This document shows, one piece after another, positions 33,959-42,023 of a stretch of 64,000 nucleotides of DNA. Position 1 is the stretch's first letter. Each line of letters starts with the position of its first letter. Under the pieces are notes generated by a model, which was not told the origin of the DNA, made no database searches, and saw only the letters and a program-made list of their open reading frames with translations. The stretch covers positions 558,001 to 622,000 of the forward strand of contig NZ_JAGTUK010000001.1 of NCBI RefSeq assembly GCF_018224615.1, in the 5' to 3' direction. The stretch is from Microbacterium paraoxydans. GTDB taxonomy: Bacteria > Actinomycetota > Actinomycetes > Actinomycetales > Microbacteriaceae. The translations under genes and the position numbers were made by a program.

Positions 33959-35470
33959 TCAGGCCCAACGGCCCAGGAACGGGATCCGCCGCCACAGCGT
34001 CTCGATGTGCAGGGCGTGCCGGAAGAGCCACAGCACCGCGGCGTACACCGCGCACAGCACGACGCCGGCCACCAGCAGCACGAGCAGACTCGACCCGGCG
34101 AACCACGTGAACAGGAAACCGCCGCCGCCGAAGATCAGTACGGGCGGCAGCATGGGGACGAGCAGCTTCGAGGGCTGCAGGTCGACGTGCATCAGACGAT
34201 GCACCTGCACTGCGGCGATGAGGTTGTCGGCGAGCATCACGATGACCCAGGTGATCGCCGCGCCCCAGACGCCCAGGAACGGCACCAGAGCGAGGTTGCC
34301 ACCGATGCTCACGGCCAGAGCGATCGCCTTGTTGTACATCTGCCAGGTGCTCTTGCCTCCCTGCAACAGAATGCTCTGGAGCATGCCGCACGCGGTCTGG
34401 AACATCATCGCCAGCGCCAGCAGCACCATGGGACCCCAGCCGGAGCGGAACTCGGAGCCGAAGATTCCCAGGACGGCCGGGCCCATCGAGATGAGCAGCA
34501 TGTAGAACGGCCAGTTCATCAGGATCATCGCCCGGACGACCTTGGTGTGCAGTCGCGTCGACTCGACGTAGTTCTCGCGGGCGAGCAGCGCCGAGATCGT
34601 CGGCGACACCGCCACGCGCATCGCCTTGTCGACGACACCGCCCGCGCGCACGGCCCGCGTGATGACCGCGTACACCCCCGCAGCGGAAGGCGAGGCGAGG
34701 GCGGCGATGATGAGCACGTCGGACCACTCGAGCGCCGTCTCCAGCCCCGAGCTGACGGTGCGCGGGGCGTTGAAGCGCCAGAACGCGCCCAGCGTCGGAC
34801 GGGTGCCGGGCGTGCTCTCGCGGCGACGCCGGAAGTCTCGCACGAACGGTGGTGCGATCACGACGATCGTCACGATCAGCCAGAACGGCTGCGGCAGGAG
34901 CCACGCCTCGAACGCACCCCACGCCCCCACACCGGCCACCGACACCGCGAGCAGCACGGTCAGCAGCCGGCTCGCCGGCAGCAGGATGCTCTGCAGCAGC
35001 GTGAACGCCGTGACCCCGCGCAGCATGCGGGCCGCGATCTGCAACACCCCGATCAGCGCGCCCACCACGATGTAGGGCACCATCGCGCGCATCAGATCGG
35101 CCATCGCGGCGGCATCCCTCGGGGCGGCGAGCCAGTCCCCGAGCGCATCCGCCAGCAGCCAGATCCCCAGGGACACGAGTGCCGAGACCACGGCCACGGG
35201 GCCGAGAGCGAACACGACGATGCGCCACTCCGCTCCGGCCCGGTGGAAGGCGCGCTGCTCCGCGATGTAGCGCACGATGCCGCTGTTTGTTCCCAGGCGC
35301 AGAACCTGCGTGAGGATCGTGAAGATACCCATCGCCTGGAAGAACAGACCCGTGCCGTCGGCTCCGAGGGTGTTACCGACGATCGCGGTGAGCAGCAGTG
35401 CGGCGAGGGCGGCGAAAGCGGAGCCGAACAGGCTGATCACACCGCTCTTCGCCAGCCCCTCACTCTTCAT
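33959..35470 (-). CDS. Wzx-type lipid-linked oligosaccharide flippase
   Basis: This 503-residue protein of the MOP/MATE-like polysaccharide exporter group has 12-14 hydrophobic helices. The N-terminus (SGVISLFGSAFAALAALLLT and GTGLFFQAMGIFTILTQVLRLGT) matches the usual first two helices of Wzx. It moves the completed repeat unit on its polyprenyl carrier across the membrane for Wzy. Its start lies inside the end of the polymerase gene (11-base overlap), so it is the sixth and last gene of the operon that begins with the sugar transferase at 43549. Confidence 0.85.
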   Translation of the reverse strand: MKSEGLAKSGVISLFGSAFAALAALLLTAIVGNTLGADGTGLFFQAMGIFTILTQVLRLGTNSGIVRYIAEQRAFHRAGAEWRIVVFALGPVAVVSALVSLGIWLLADALGDWLAAPRDAAAMADLMRAMVPYIVVGALIGVLQIAARMLRGVTAFTLLQSILLPASRLLTVLLAVSVAGVGAWGAFEAWLLPQPFWLIVTIVVIAPPFVRDFRRRRESTPGTRPTLGAFWRFNAPRTVSSGLETALEWSDVLIIAALASPSAAGVYAVITRAVRAGGVVDKAMRVAVSPTISALLARENYVESTRLHTKVVRAMILMNWPFYMLLISMGPAVLGIFGSEFRSGWGPMVLLALAMMFQTACGMLQSILLQGGKSTWQMYNKAIALAVSIGGNLALVPFLGVWGAAITWVIVMLADNLIAAVQVHRLMHVDLQPSKLLVPMLPPVLIFGGGGFLFTWFAGSSLLVLLVAGVVLCAVYAAVLWLFRHALHIETLWRRIPFLGRWA

Positions 35471-36800
35471 TCGCCGCCTTCGCGAAAGGCGTCGGCTGCG
35501 GCGTCCAGTACGACGAGTTGCCGAGATACTTCTCCCGGAGCAGCACCGCGAGGGCGATGCCGACGAACACCAGCTGACGATCCAGGCCGTAGAAGATCGA
35601 CAGGCCGACCGTCACCACCACGCTCGCGTGAATCCACACGGCGGACAGGTTCGGGGCGTCGAACGTGCGCACCGCGCCCATCACGATCATCCCCAGGAAC
35701 AAGACGAGGCCGACCAGTCCGAAGCAGAACATGGCGTTCCAGATCGCGCCCTGGGTGCCCACGTAGATCTCGCTCCAGGTGCTCGGCCGTGGCGCCCCCC
35801 ACCCGATGACCGGGGACTGCAGGGTTCTCTCCCACGTCTCGGCGTAGAGGTTGCCGCGCCCCTCGGTCGTGTCGACCGTCTCCTGGCGGGCGGTGATGCC
35901 GTCGAGGAAGCCGGAGAGCAACAGAATCACCGCCGCGGCGATGCCGAGCACGGTGACCCAGAAGAAGGCCAGGAAACGACCGCGGATCAGGAGGCAGAAC
36001 AGGACGTAGACGATCGCGCCCGCGATGCCGAGGAACAGGCCCCGGTTCGTGGTCGCGATCGCCGGCGGGATCGCGGCGACCATGGCGATCACCAGGAACC
36101 ACATGGCGCGAGCGGTGCGGTGACCGATCGCCGTCCCGATCGCGATGGGCGTGAGCACGGCCATCGCGGCACCCCAGCCGTTCGTGTAGGAGAACGGGGC
36201 GGACGGGCGCACGAACGGTTCGGCGGCGCCCCACGGCGTCTGGATCTCGGCCAGAGTCGGGAACACGAGCTCCGACACGTAGTCGTTGCTCGAGATCGCG
36301 TCGGGCAGCAGCCGTCCGATCGTCATGGTGAGCTGCACCTCGGGGAACAGCATGCCCAGGTAGCCGCCGACGATCACGAACAGCCAGATGAACGTCAGCC
36401 CGTTGAAGATCCGTTTCGGGCTGAGCGAGCTGCGCGCGTTGACGATGTACACCATGATGATCGCCAGCGAGAGGAACTGGCTGATGCGCACCCCGAGACC
36501 GACGCCCCGACCGAGCTGGTCGATCATGAGGGCGCACGGGATCATCCACAGCACGAACCCGATCCACGGCAGGATGCCGGGCACGATGAGGATGCGTCGC
36601 CGCATGATCAGCAGAGCCACCATCGGAATCGACATGATCACCGAGGCGAACGGGAGCATCCCGACGAGCCAGAACAGCGGGTAGCCCCACAGCACGGTCA
36701 GCACCGGCCAGGCGGGCAGCGTCCGCGGCTCGACCTCCAGGCTGGGATCTTGGCCGGTCGCTGCGATCAGCGAACGGCTCGGCGAAGAGATGAGTGCCAT
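35460..36800 (-). CDS. Wzy-type polysaccharide polymerase / O-antigen ligase-like
   Basis: This is a 446-residue membrane protein with about 12 helices. Between helices lies a large outer loop (about 165-215, RLLPDAISSNDYVSELVF to SAPFSYTNGWGAAM) and a second, RQETVDTTEGRGNLYAETWERTLQSPVIGWG, with the Arg and the HSPxxGxG-like motif (here QSPVIGWG) typical of Wzy/WaaL proteins. It joins repeat units outside the membrane. It starts 16 bases after the CDP-alcohol phosphotransferase gene and overlaps Wzx. Confidence 0.8.
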   Translation of the reverse strand: MALISSPSRSLIAATGQDPSLEVEPRTLPAWPVLTVLWGYPLFWLVGMLPFASVIMSIPMVALLIMRRRILIVPGILPWIGFVLWMIPCALMIDQLGRGVGLGVRISQFLSLAIIMVYIVNARSSLSPKRIFNGLTFIWLFVIVGGYLGMLFPEVQLTMTIGRLLPDAISSNDYVSELVFPTLAEIQTPWGAAEPFVRPSAPFSYTNGWGAAMAVLTPIAIGTAIGHRTARAMWFLVIAMVAAIPPAIATTNRGLFLGIAGAIVYVLFCLLIRGRFLAFFWVTVLGIAAAVILLLSGFLDGITARQETVDTTEGRGNLYAETWERTLQSPVIGWGAPRPSTWSEIYVGTQGAIWNAMFCFGLVGLVLFLGMIVMGAVRTFDAPNLSAVWIHASVVVTVGLSIFYGLDRQLVFVGIALAVLLREKYLGNSSYWTPQPTPFAKAANEE

Positions 36801-36816
36801 GCGGATGCGTCCAGGG

Positions 36817-37522
36817 TCAGAGTGCGGTCAGCTGCGTGTACTTGCGGCGGAGCGAGCCGGCGAAGATCAGCACGTGCCAGGCGAACAGCACGGTGTAGAG
36901 CACCGCGAACGCGAACGGCAGTCCGATGAACGCCAGGACGACATACGTCGTGGAGGGATCCTGAGGCTGCTTGACGAACGACTCCAGGATGCCACGGCGT
37001 CCGTCGTCCGGGGAAGGGGGAGTCTTGGGGAGGAGCTTCTCGGCGAGGAGCTGGGAGAGGAACCAGCCCGACACCAGCACCGAGAAGAGGCCGGCGACGA
37101 GGACGAGCCACGGCCAGGCGTCGGTGCGCAGGAGGTGAACCGCGATCGCGATGTGCACGAGGGGGGGCGCGGACACCATCGACCACATGGTCGAGCCACT
37201 CTCCGGCCGGGCCGCCGCGCTTCTGGATGCGCGCGAGCTGGCCGTCGGCGGAGTCCAGGATGTAGCCGATCAGCAGCAGGACGGCGGCGACGGGTCCCGC
37301 CCACCAGGACGGGAAGCCGGCCAGCACGGCGACGGCTGCGAGCCCGAACAGGGCACTGACCGCCGTGACCCCGTTGGGGCTGCCGCCCCAGGTGGCGGCG
37401 ATCACGGCGGCCCTGCCACCGAGCGGTCGATTGATCCAGCGCAGGTACGCGGGAACGCCCGCCCCCGCTTTCTGTGCGGAGGCGAGCGCTCGTCGCGCGT
37501 CTGCGTAGGGGATTTTCGTCAT
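36817..37522 (-). pseudogene. CDP-alcohol phosphotransferase, frameshifted at a G7 tract
   Basis: The first 120 codons give a membrane enzyme with the complete CDP-alcohol motif D(x2)DG(x2)AR(x8)G(x3)D(x3)D, seen as DSADGQLARIQ, then GEWLDHVVD. Directly after it the frame is lost at a run of seven C on the coding strand (37161-37167). Reading six C instead joins it smoothly to the frame APLVHIAIAVHLLRTDAW, which runs three more helices to the stop at 36817, giving about 234 residues. So the gene is intact apart from one extra base: a sequencing error, a true lesion or a phase-variable switch. The enzyme would transfer a phosphoalcohol from CDP to an acceptor. Its ATG overlaps the stop of the fibrinogen-like gene at 37519. 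Confidence 0.75.
37161..37167. repeat. G7 homopolymer tract at the frameshift
   Basis: Seven G on the plus strand (C7 on the coding strand) lie within the CDP-alcohol phosphotransferase gene, just past its active-site motif. One base fewer restores the full reading frame. Confidence 0.85.
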
Positions 37523-40500
37523 TCGCGAGGCATGTCCAATGCGAGGTCGAAGCTCAGGTCGGGAGTTCCGCGATAGTTGGCGTGCACAGACGCCGCGATC
37601 ACGTTCGTCCCTTCCACGAGCAGGTTCGCCGGCACCGTGAAGGTGACCTTGTTGGCCGCAGCCGTGGTCGCCCGAGGTGCCGCCGTGGCGTAAGAATTCT
37701 GCGTCAGGGTCCCCGCCCCGAGGTTCGCCCGCCCGAGCTCCACCCCGTTGAGGTATACCACAACACCGTCGTCCGCCGTAACCGTGACCGTGCCGTTCGC
37801 GACGCTCGCCACGTCGGTCACGGTGACCGCGTGCCGGAACTGTGCGCTGAGCGGCTTGGTCGCCAGGTTCGTCGGATCGATGTTCGTCGCCGCGGAGGCG
37901 ACGCCACGGGCGAGCACCGCCGAGCCGGTGGCCCAGCTCGACGCGTCGAACGCCAGAGCGTTCCAGTCGGCGGGCAGCGGGTCGGACGAGTACCGCCACG
38001 ACCACGCCGATCCGCTCGGCACGCTCACCGGCAGCTCGTTGTCCGCCGGAGGAGTCGCCGTCGTCACCTGCACGGTGGCGGGGGTGGAGGTGAGGCCACC
38101 GATACCGACCGCGCTCACGCTGTACTCGTACGCCGTGCCGGCGGTCAGACCGCTCTCCGTGAACGTCGTCGTCGCGGCATCCGTCGTGCCCACCTGCTGG
38201 CCGCCCCGGCTGATCACATAGGACTGCGGGGTGGTGCCGCTCGCGGGAGCGGTCCAGGTGAGAGTGGCGGAGTCGAGAGTCGTCGTCCCCGAGAGGCCCG
38301 TGACCGGGTTCGGTGCCGCCGGTGCCTGGCCGCGCTCCGCCGTGAAGGCGAGGTCGAAGCTCAGGTCCGGAGTGGTGCGGTAGTTCGCGTGGACCGAGGC
38401 GGCCAGCACGTTCGTGCCGTCGACCAGCACACCCTGCGGGACCTCGAACACGACCCGGTTCGCCGCGGCCGTCGTGTGGGTCACGACACCGTTCGCGTAG
38501 GTGTTCTGGCCGATCGTGCCCGCTGGCATCCGCACCCGTCCGAGCTCGACGCCGTTGAGGTACAGCACCACGCCGTCGTTCGCGATGACGGAGATGCTGC
38601 CGTTCACGACGCTCAGCGCGTTCGTCACCTGGAATTCGTTGCGGAACTGCGCGCTCAGCGGCTTCGTCGCGAGGTTCGTCGGGTCGATGTTGGTCGTCGC
38701 CGATGCCACGCCGCGGGCGAAGAGGCCCTTGCCCGTGTTCCACGACGCGTCATCGAACGCGAGCGTGTTCCAGTCGGACGGCAGAGCGTCGGACGAGTAC
38801 CGCCACGACCACGTCGAGCCGTTCTCGATGAACGTGAGTGCGGTCTCCGGCGCAGGCTGGGCGACGTAGGCCGCCGTGCTCGCGGAGCGGTTGCCCGCGG
38901 CGTCACGTGCCCGCACGAAGTAGTTCGTGGGGGTCTCGGTGATCGGCACGGTGTAGGTGGCCGACGTCGTCGACGCGATCACCCGGTTGCCGCGCAGCAC
39001 CTCGTAGGTCACGCCGCCGGTGTCGGTCGAGGCCGCCCAGGTCAGCGTCGCCTGCGTCCCGCCGTTGCCGGGGGTCGCGGTGATCGCTCCCGGAGTGGTC
39101 GGAGCGGTGGTGTCGCGCGGGGCGAAGCGGATGTACCCGCCCGACCACTGGTTGACCTCGCCCGCCCTGACGGAACGACTGAAGTCGCCGCCCGCCCACA
39201 GCACACCGGTGCTGTCGAAGAACGTGCCCCACGCGCCGTAGCCGGCGCGGGCCTGCACGACCGGGGACCACGCGGCCACGAACTTGCCGGTCTGCGCGTC
39301 CCACGCACCCATCAGGTTCATCTTGTCGGCCTGCGTCCAGCCGGTGCCGACGTCGCTCCACGAGTACGCCTCCTGGTAGACCCAGTGACCGCAGTGGCAG
39401 CCGCCGATCACGAGGTTCGCGTTGTGCTCGACCGTCTGGAAGTCACCACCGGCCTTCGTGATCGATCCGCCGACGCGCTCGAACGTGTTCCGGTCGTAGG
39501 CGAAGAGCGAGTGCTCGGAGCCGCCGAGCCAGACCTTGCCGCCCGCCTCGGTGACGCCCAGCTGCCAGATGTTGCCCGAGTAGGTGCCATCGGCGTTGAG
39601 CGTGGCCTTGCTGAACTTGGGCACCCACAGCGGGTCGACCAGCGGTGCGCCCGCGGCCGTCTGGATCGCGGCGGCGCTCGGGGTCGAGGTGTTCTGCTTC
39701 ATCCGGAAGTAGCCGGAGAAGTAGGTGCGGTCGCCCTGGTCGGACGCGTCGACCGCGATCGAGGCGCCGTTAAGGAACGCGTTCCAGCCGGTGTCCGGCC
39801 GCCCGGTCGTGAGGTTGATGCGGCCACCGTTCCAGGTGCTCGCGCTGATGGTCGAGCCGACCGCGGTGAGGTGCGTCATGGCACCGGCGACGTAGAGGAA
39901 GCCGCTCTGCACGTCGAGGTCGCGCACGTACGGCACGCTGCCCGTGGCGCGATGCTCCGCGTTGACCTGCCAGCCCGAGAGCTGCCCGGTCGTGGGGTCG
40001 AGGAAGGCGAGTCCCACCTGCGGCGTGCCGTTGACCGTGGAGAACTGTCCGCCGATCGCGACGCGGCCGTCGGGCAGACCGGCGATGGCCTTGACCTGGC
40101 CGTTGAGCTGCGGACGGAAGGTCGAGACCCACTCGCCCGTGTTCACATCGAAGGCAGCGAGGTACGGCTGCTCGACCTGGTCGGTGCCGCCCTCGGTGCG
40201 CTGCACGTACCGGAAGTTGCCGCCGACGAAGACCTTGCCGGCGACCTCGCCGAACTCGGCCACCTCGGTGTTCAGCTCTCCGCTGCTGCCGTTGGCGAAG
40301 CCGGAGACACCCCACACCGTGTTCATGGCGTTGCTCTCCGGAATGGCCGCGACCGTGGAGGCCGGGGTGCCGGACGCGGGCACGGTGCCGAAGTCGAGGG
40401 ACGCGAGCTTGAGCTGCGGCCGCAGGAACACCTGGGTGAACGGCCGCGCGTAGCCCTGGCCCGAGGGGGCCCACAGGTACGAGGTGGCCGCCGTGCTGCC

Positions 40501-41214
40501 GCCGATGCTGGAGCCGAACGCCCACCCGTTGATGTAGTTGTGCGACGCCTGCTCACTGAACACGACGCGGCGCTGCTGGTTGTTGTTGCCGAAGTTGTTC
40601 GTCTGGCCGCCGGTGCCGGTGGAACCGTCGAAGTTGTAGTTCTTGACGCGGTGCTCCGCGCCGAACGTCCACACCCAGCGATCGCGCTGCGTGAACGTGA
40701 ACCGCGCCTCCTGCCAGGTCGACCCGGCGGTGTTGGTGGCGCGGCGGAGACGGATGCCGTCGGCGAGCGCGTCGACACGGCCGTTGTTCAGCAGGCCGTC
40801 GATGGTCGCAGCGGGCAGCTGCGCCGGCTGGAACGCGTCGGTGCCGGACGGGGTGTTGCGGATCTGGGCTGCCGTGCGCAAACCGTTGTACCCCTCCTTC
40901 CATCCTTCGCGGCCTCGGCCGATGAGCACCCAGCCGCCGCCGGACGTGGTCTGGTCGCAGTAGAACTGCTCCGGTGCGACGAGCGCCGGGGTGACCAGCC
41001 AGTACACGCCGTCGGTGGACTGCGGGTAGTTCTGCTTGATCTCCCAGCACGACGCGGCGGCGGTCTCCTGCGAGAGTCCGTCGGGCAGTGCCGGGGTTGC
41101 GGCGTTCGCCGCCGATGGGGTGAGCAGTGAGCCCACCAGGACGGCCGCGGCGATCATGGCGCCGGCGGCTGCGCGGGTTGCCTTCACTCTCCGCGCGGGT
41201 GCTGCAGTGTTCAT
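37519..41214 (-). CDS. Giant secreted fibrinogen-like protein 3
   Basis: The protein has 1,231 residues and is the third paralog. The signal peptide ends near residue 39 (ANAA). The fibrinogen-related domain (about 54-280) has SCWEIKQ (Cys56) and YCDQTTSGGGW (Cys86). The propeller-like region keeps the CHC pair (GGCHCGHW). It is followed by FN3, a galactose-binding-like module, FN3 and a second module ending LDMPRE. It is closer to protein 1 than to protein 2 by eye. Unlike those two, it lies inside the assembly operon, between a membrane protein and the CDP-alcohol phosphotransferase, and overlaps the latter (ATGA). AAGGA precedes the ATG. It is probably exported together with the polymer and binds it (inference). 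Confidence 0.8.
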   Translation of the reverse strand: MNTAAPARRVKATRAAAGAMIAAAVLVGSLLTPSAANAATPALPDGLSQETAAASCWEIKQNYPQSTDGVYWLVTPALVAPEQFYCDQTTSGGGWVLIGRGREGWKEGYNGLRTAAQIRNTPSGTDAFQPAQLPAATIDGLLNNGRVDALADGIRLRRATNTAGSTWQEARFTFTQRDRWVWTFGAEHRVKNYNFDGSTGTGGQTNNFGNNNQQRRVVFSEQASHNYINGWAFGSSIGGSTAATSYLWAPSGQGYARPFTQVFLRPQLKLASLDFGTVPASGTPASTVAAIPESNAMNTVWGVSGFANGSSGELNTEVAEFGEVAGKVFVGGNFRYVQRTEGGTDQVEQPYLAAFDVNTGEWVSTFRPQLNGQVKAIAGLPDGRVAIGGQFSTVNGTPQVGLAFLDPTTGQLSGWQVNAEHRATGSVPYVRDLDVQSGFLYVAGAMTHLTAVGSTISASTWNGGRINLTTGRPDTGWNAFLNGASIAVDASDQGDRTYFSGYFRMKQNTSTPSAAAIQTAAGAPLVDPLWVPKFSKATLNADGTYSGNIWQLGVTEAGGKVWLGGSEHSLFAYDRNTFERVGGSITKAGGDFQTVEHNANLVIGGCHCGHWVYQEAYSWSDVGTGWTQADKMNLMGAWDAQTGKFVAAWSPVVQARAGYGAWGTFFDSTGVLWAGGDFSRSVRAGEVNQWSGGYIRFAPRDTTAPTTPGAITATPGNGGTQATLTWAASTDTGGVTYEVLRGNRVIASTTSATYTVPITETPTNYFVRARDAAGNRSASTAAYVAQPAPETALTFIENGSTWSWRYSSDALPSDWNTLAFDDASWNTGKGLFARGVASATTNIDPTNLATKPLSAQFRNEFQVTNALSVVNGSISVIANDGVVLYLNGVELGRVRMPAGTIGQNTYANGVVTHTTAAANRVVFEVPQGVLVDGTNVLAASVHANYRTTPDLSFDLAFTAERGQAPAAPNPVTGLSGTTTLDSATLTWTAPASGTTPQSYVISRGGQQVGTTDAATTTFTESGLTAGTAYEYSVSAVGIGGLTSTPATVQVTTATPPADNELPVSVPSGSAWSWRYSSDPLPADWNALAFDASSWATGSAVLARGVASAATNIDPTNLATKPLSAQFRHAVTVTDVASVANGTVTVTADDGVVVYLNGVELGRANLGAGTLTQNSYATAAPRATTAAANKVTFTVPANLLVEGTNVIAASVHANYRGTPDLSFDLALDMPRE

Positions 41215-41234
41215 GGAGTCCTTCTTCGGGTGAT

Positions 41235-41287
41235 GCGGCTCCCCTGGAGCGACTCGGGGGTGAGTCGTCCAGGGGCGGGTGAGCCGC
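41235..41287 (-). promoter_or_regulatory. Long composite hairpin in the gap before fibrinogen-like gene 3
   Basis: Three nested stems pair 41235-41240 with 41282-41287, 41241-41248 with 41268-41275, and 41250-41255 with 41262-41267, with small bulges between. It lies between the stop at 41337 and the start at 41214 and could attenuate, process or stabilise the operon mRNA. No T-run follows, so a simple terminator is less likely. Confidence 0.55.
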
Positions 41288-41336
41288 GGTCGGGTGTTCG
41301 AGAGATCGGCGATCCCCCGGAGGGTTGGGGGGAGGG

Positions 41337-42023
41337 TCAGGCTGCGGGGCAGTCCTGAACATCGGGGATCTCGTGCGACGAGATCTTCCAGGTGTCGTCC
41401 TCGAAGACGGCTCCGTAGATGTGGGCCACGGGGTGGCCGGGGTTGTACAGCGAGTCCTTGAGCGAGTTGCCCGCCGCGTCCTTCACGTCGATGCCGGAGA
41501 CGTCGACGCACACCTTGAGGGTGATGGTCGCGGGGGAGGCGGTCAGGTCGACCGCCGTCGGGGTGACGCTCGTGACGACCGCCTTGCCCGTCTGCTTGTA
41601 GCCGAGGTCCATCTGCTCCCGTGCATGGGACTGCACTTCGCCGAGCACCCAGCCGGTGGCGACGGCGTCGACCCCGACGGCCGAACCGTCGCCGCGCTGG
41701 CTGACCTCGTCGAGCGCGGCGACCACCGCGTCTGCGGCAGCGGTCGCCCGGTCCACCTCGGCGTCCTGGTTGTCGCTCAGGGGGCCGTCGGCCACCGTGG
41801 GGACGGACTTCAGCGGCTTGTCGGACGCCGCCTTGTCCGCGTCTCCGTCGTCGACCGGCTTGTGCGTGGACGAGGCCGACGGTGCGCCGCCGTTGTTCGT
41901 CACCAGGGCGACGCCAACCCCTGCGGCGCCCACCGCGAGCAGTGCGACAGCACCGATCGCGATCCATCTCGTGCGGTGCGAGGGTGCCTTCTCACCCTCC
42001 ACCACCTGTCCTTCATCGTTCAT
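41337..42023 (-). CDS. Membrane-anchored extracytoplasmic protein of the polysaccharide operon, unknown
   Basis: The protein has 228 residues. A cytoplasmic acidic start (MNDEGQVVEGEKAPSHRTR) is followed by one membrane helix (about 20-42), a Ser/Asp-rich linker and an outer domain of about 140 residues. The end of that domain (TITLKVCVDVSGIDVKD, HPVAHIYGAVFEDDTWKIS) looks like a small NTF2/SnoaL-type alpha-plus-beta fold. Two Cys could form a disulfide. No catalytic motif is seen. Its start overlaps the sugar transferase stop by one base (TGATG), so it is coupled to the initiating enzyme; a role in assembly or wall attachment of the polymer is inference. Confidence 0.65.
   Translation of the reverse strand: MNDEGQVVEGEKAPSHRTRWIAIGAVALLAVGAAGVGVALVTNNGGAPSASSTHKPVDDGDADKAASDKPLKSVPTVADGPLSDNQDAEVDRATAAADAVVAALDEVSQRGDGSAVGVDAVATGWVLGEVQSHAREQMDLGYKQTGKAVVTSVTPTAVDLTASPATITLKVCVDVSGIDVKDAAGNSLKDSLYNPGHPVAHIYGAVFEDDTWKISSHEIPDVQDCPAA

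Noticed and set aside
37161..37167. Programmed ribosomal frameshifting in the CDP-alcohol phosphotransferase gene
   Set aside because: A C7 run with no evident stimulatory structure or internal Shine-Dalgarno sequence is a poor frameshift site. An extra base by error or slippage explains it more simply.
37474..41130. Open frame of more than 1,200 codons opposite fibrinogen-like gene 3
   Set aside because: Shadow of a long GC-rich gene. No signal peptide or domain is seen, while the minus strand shows clear domains.
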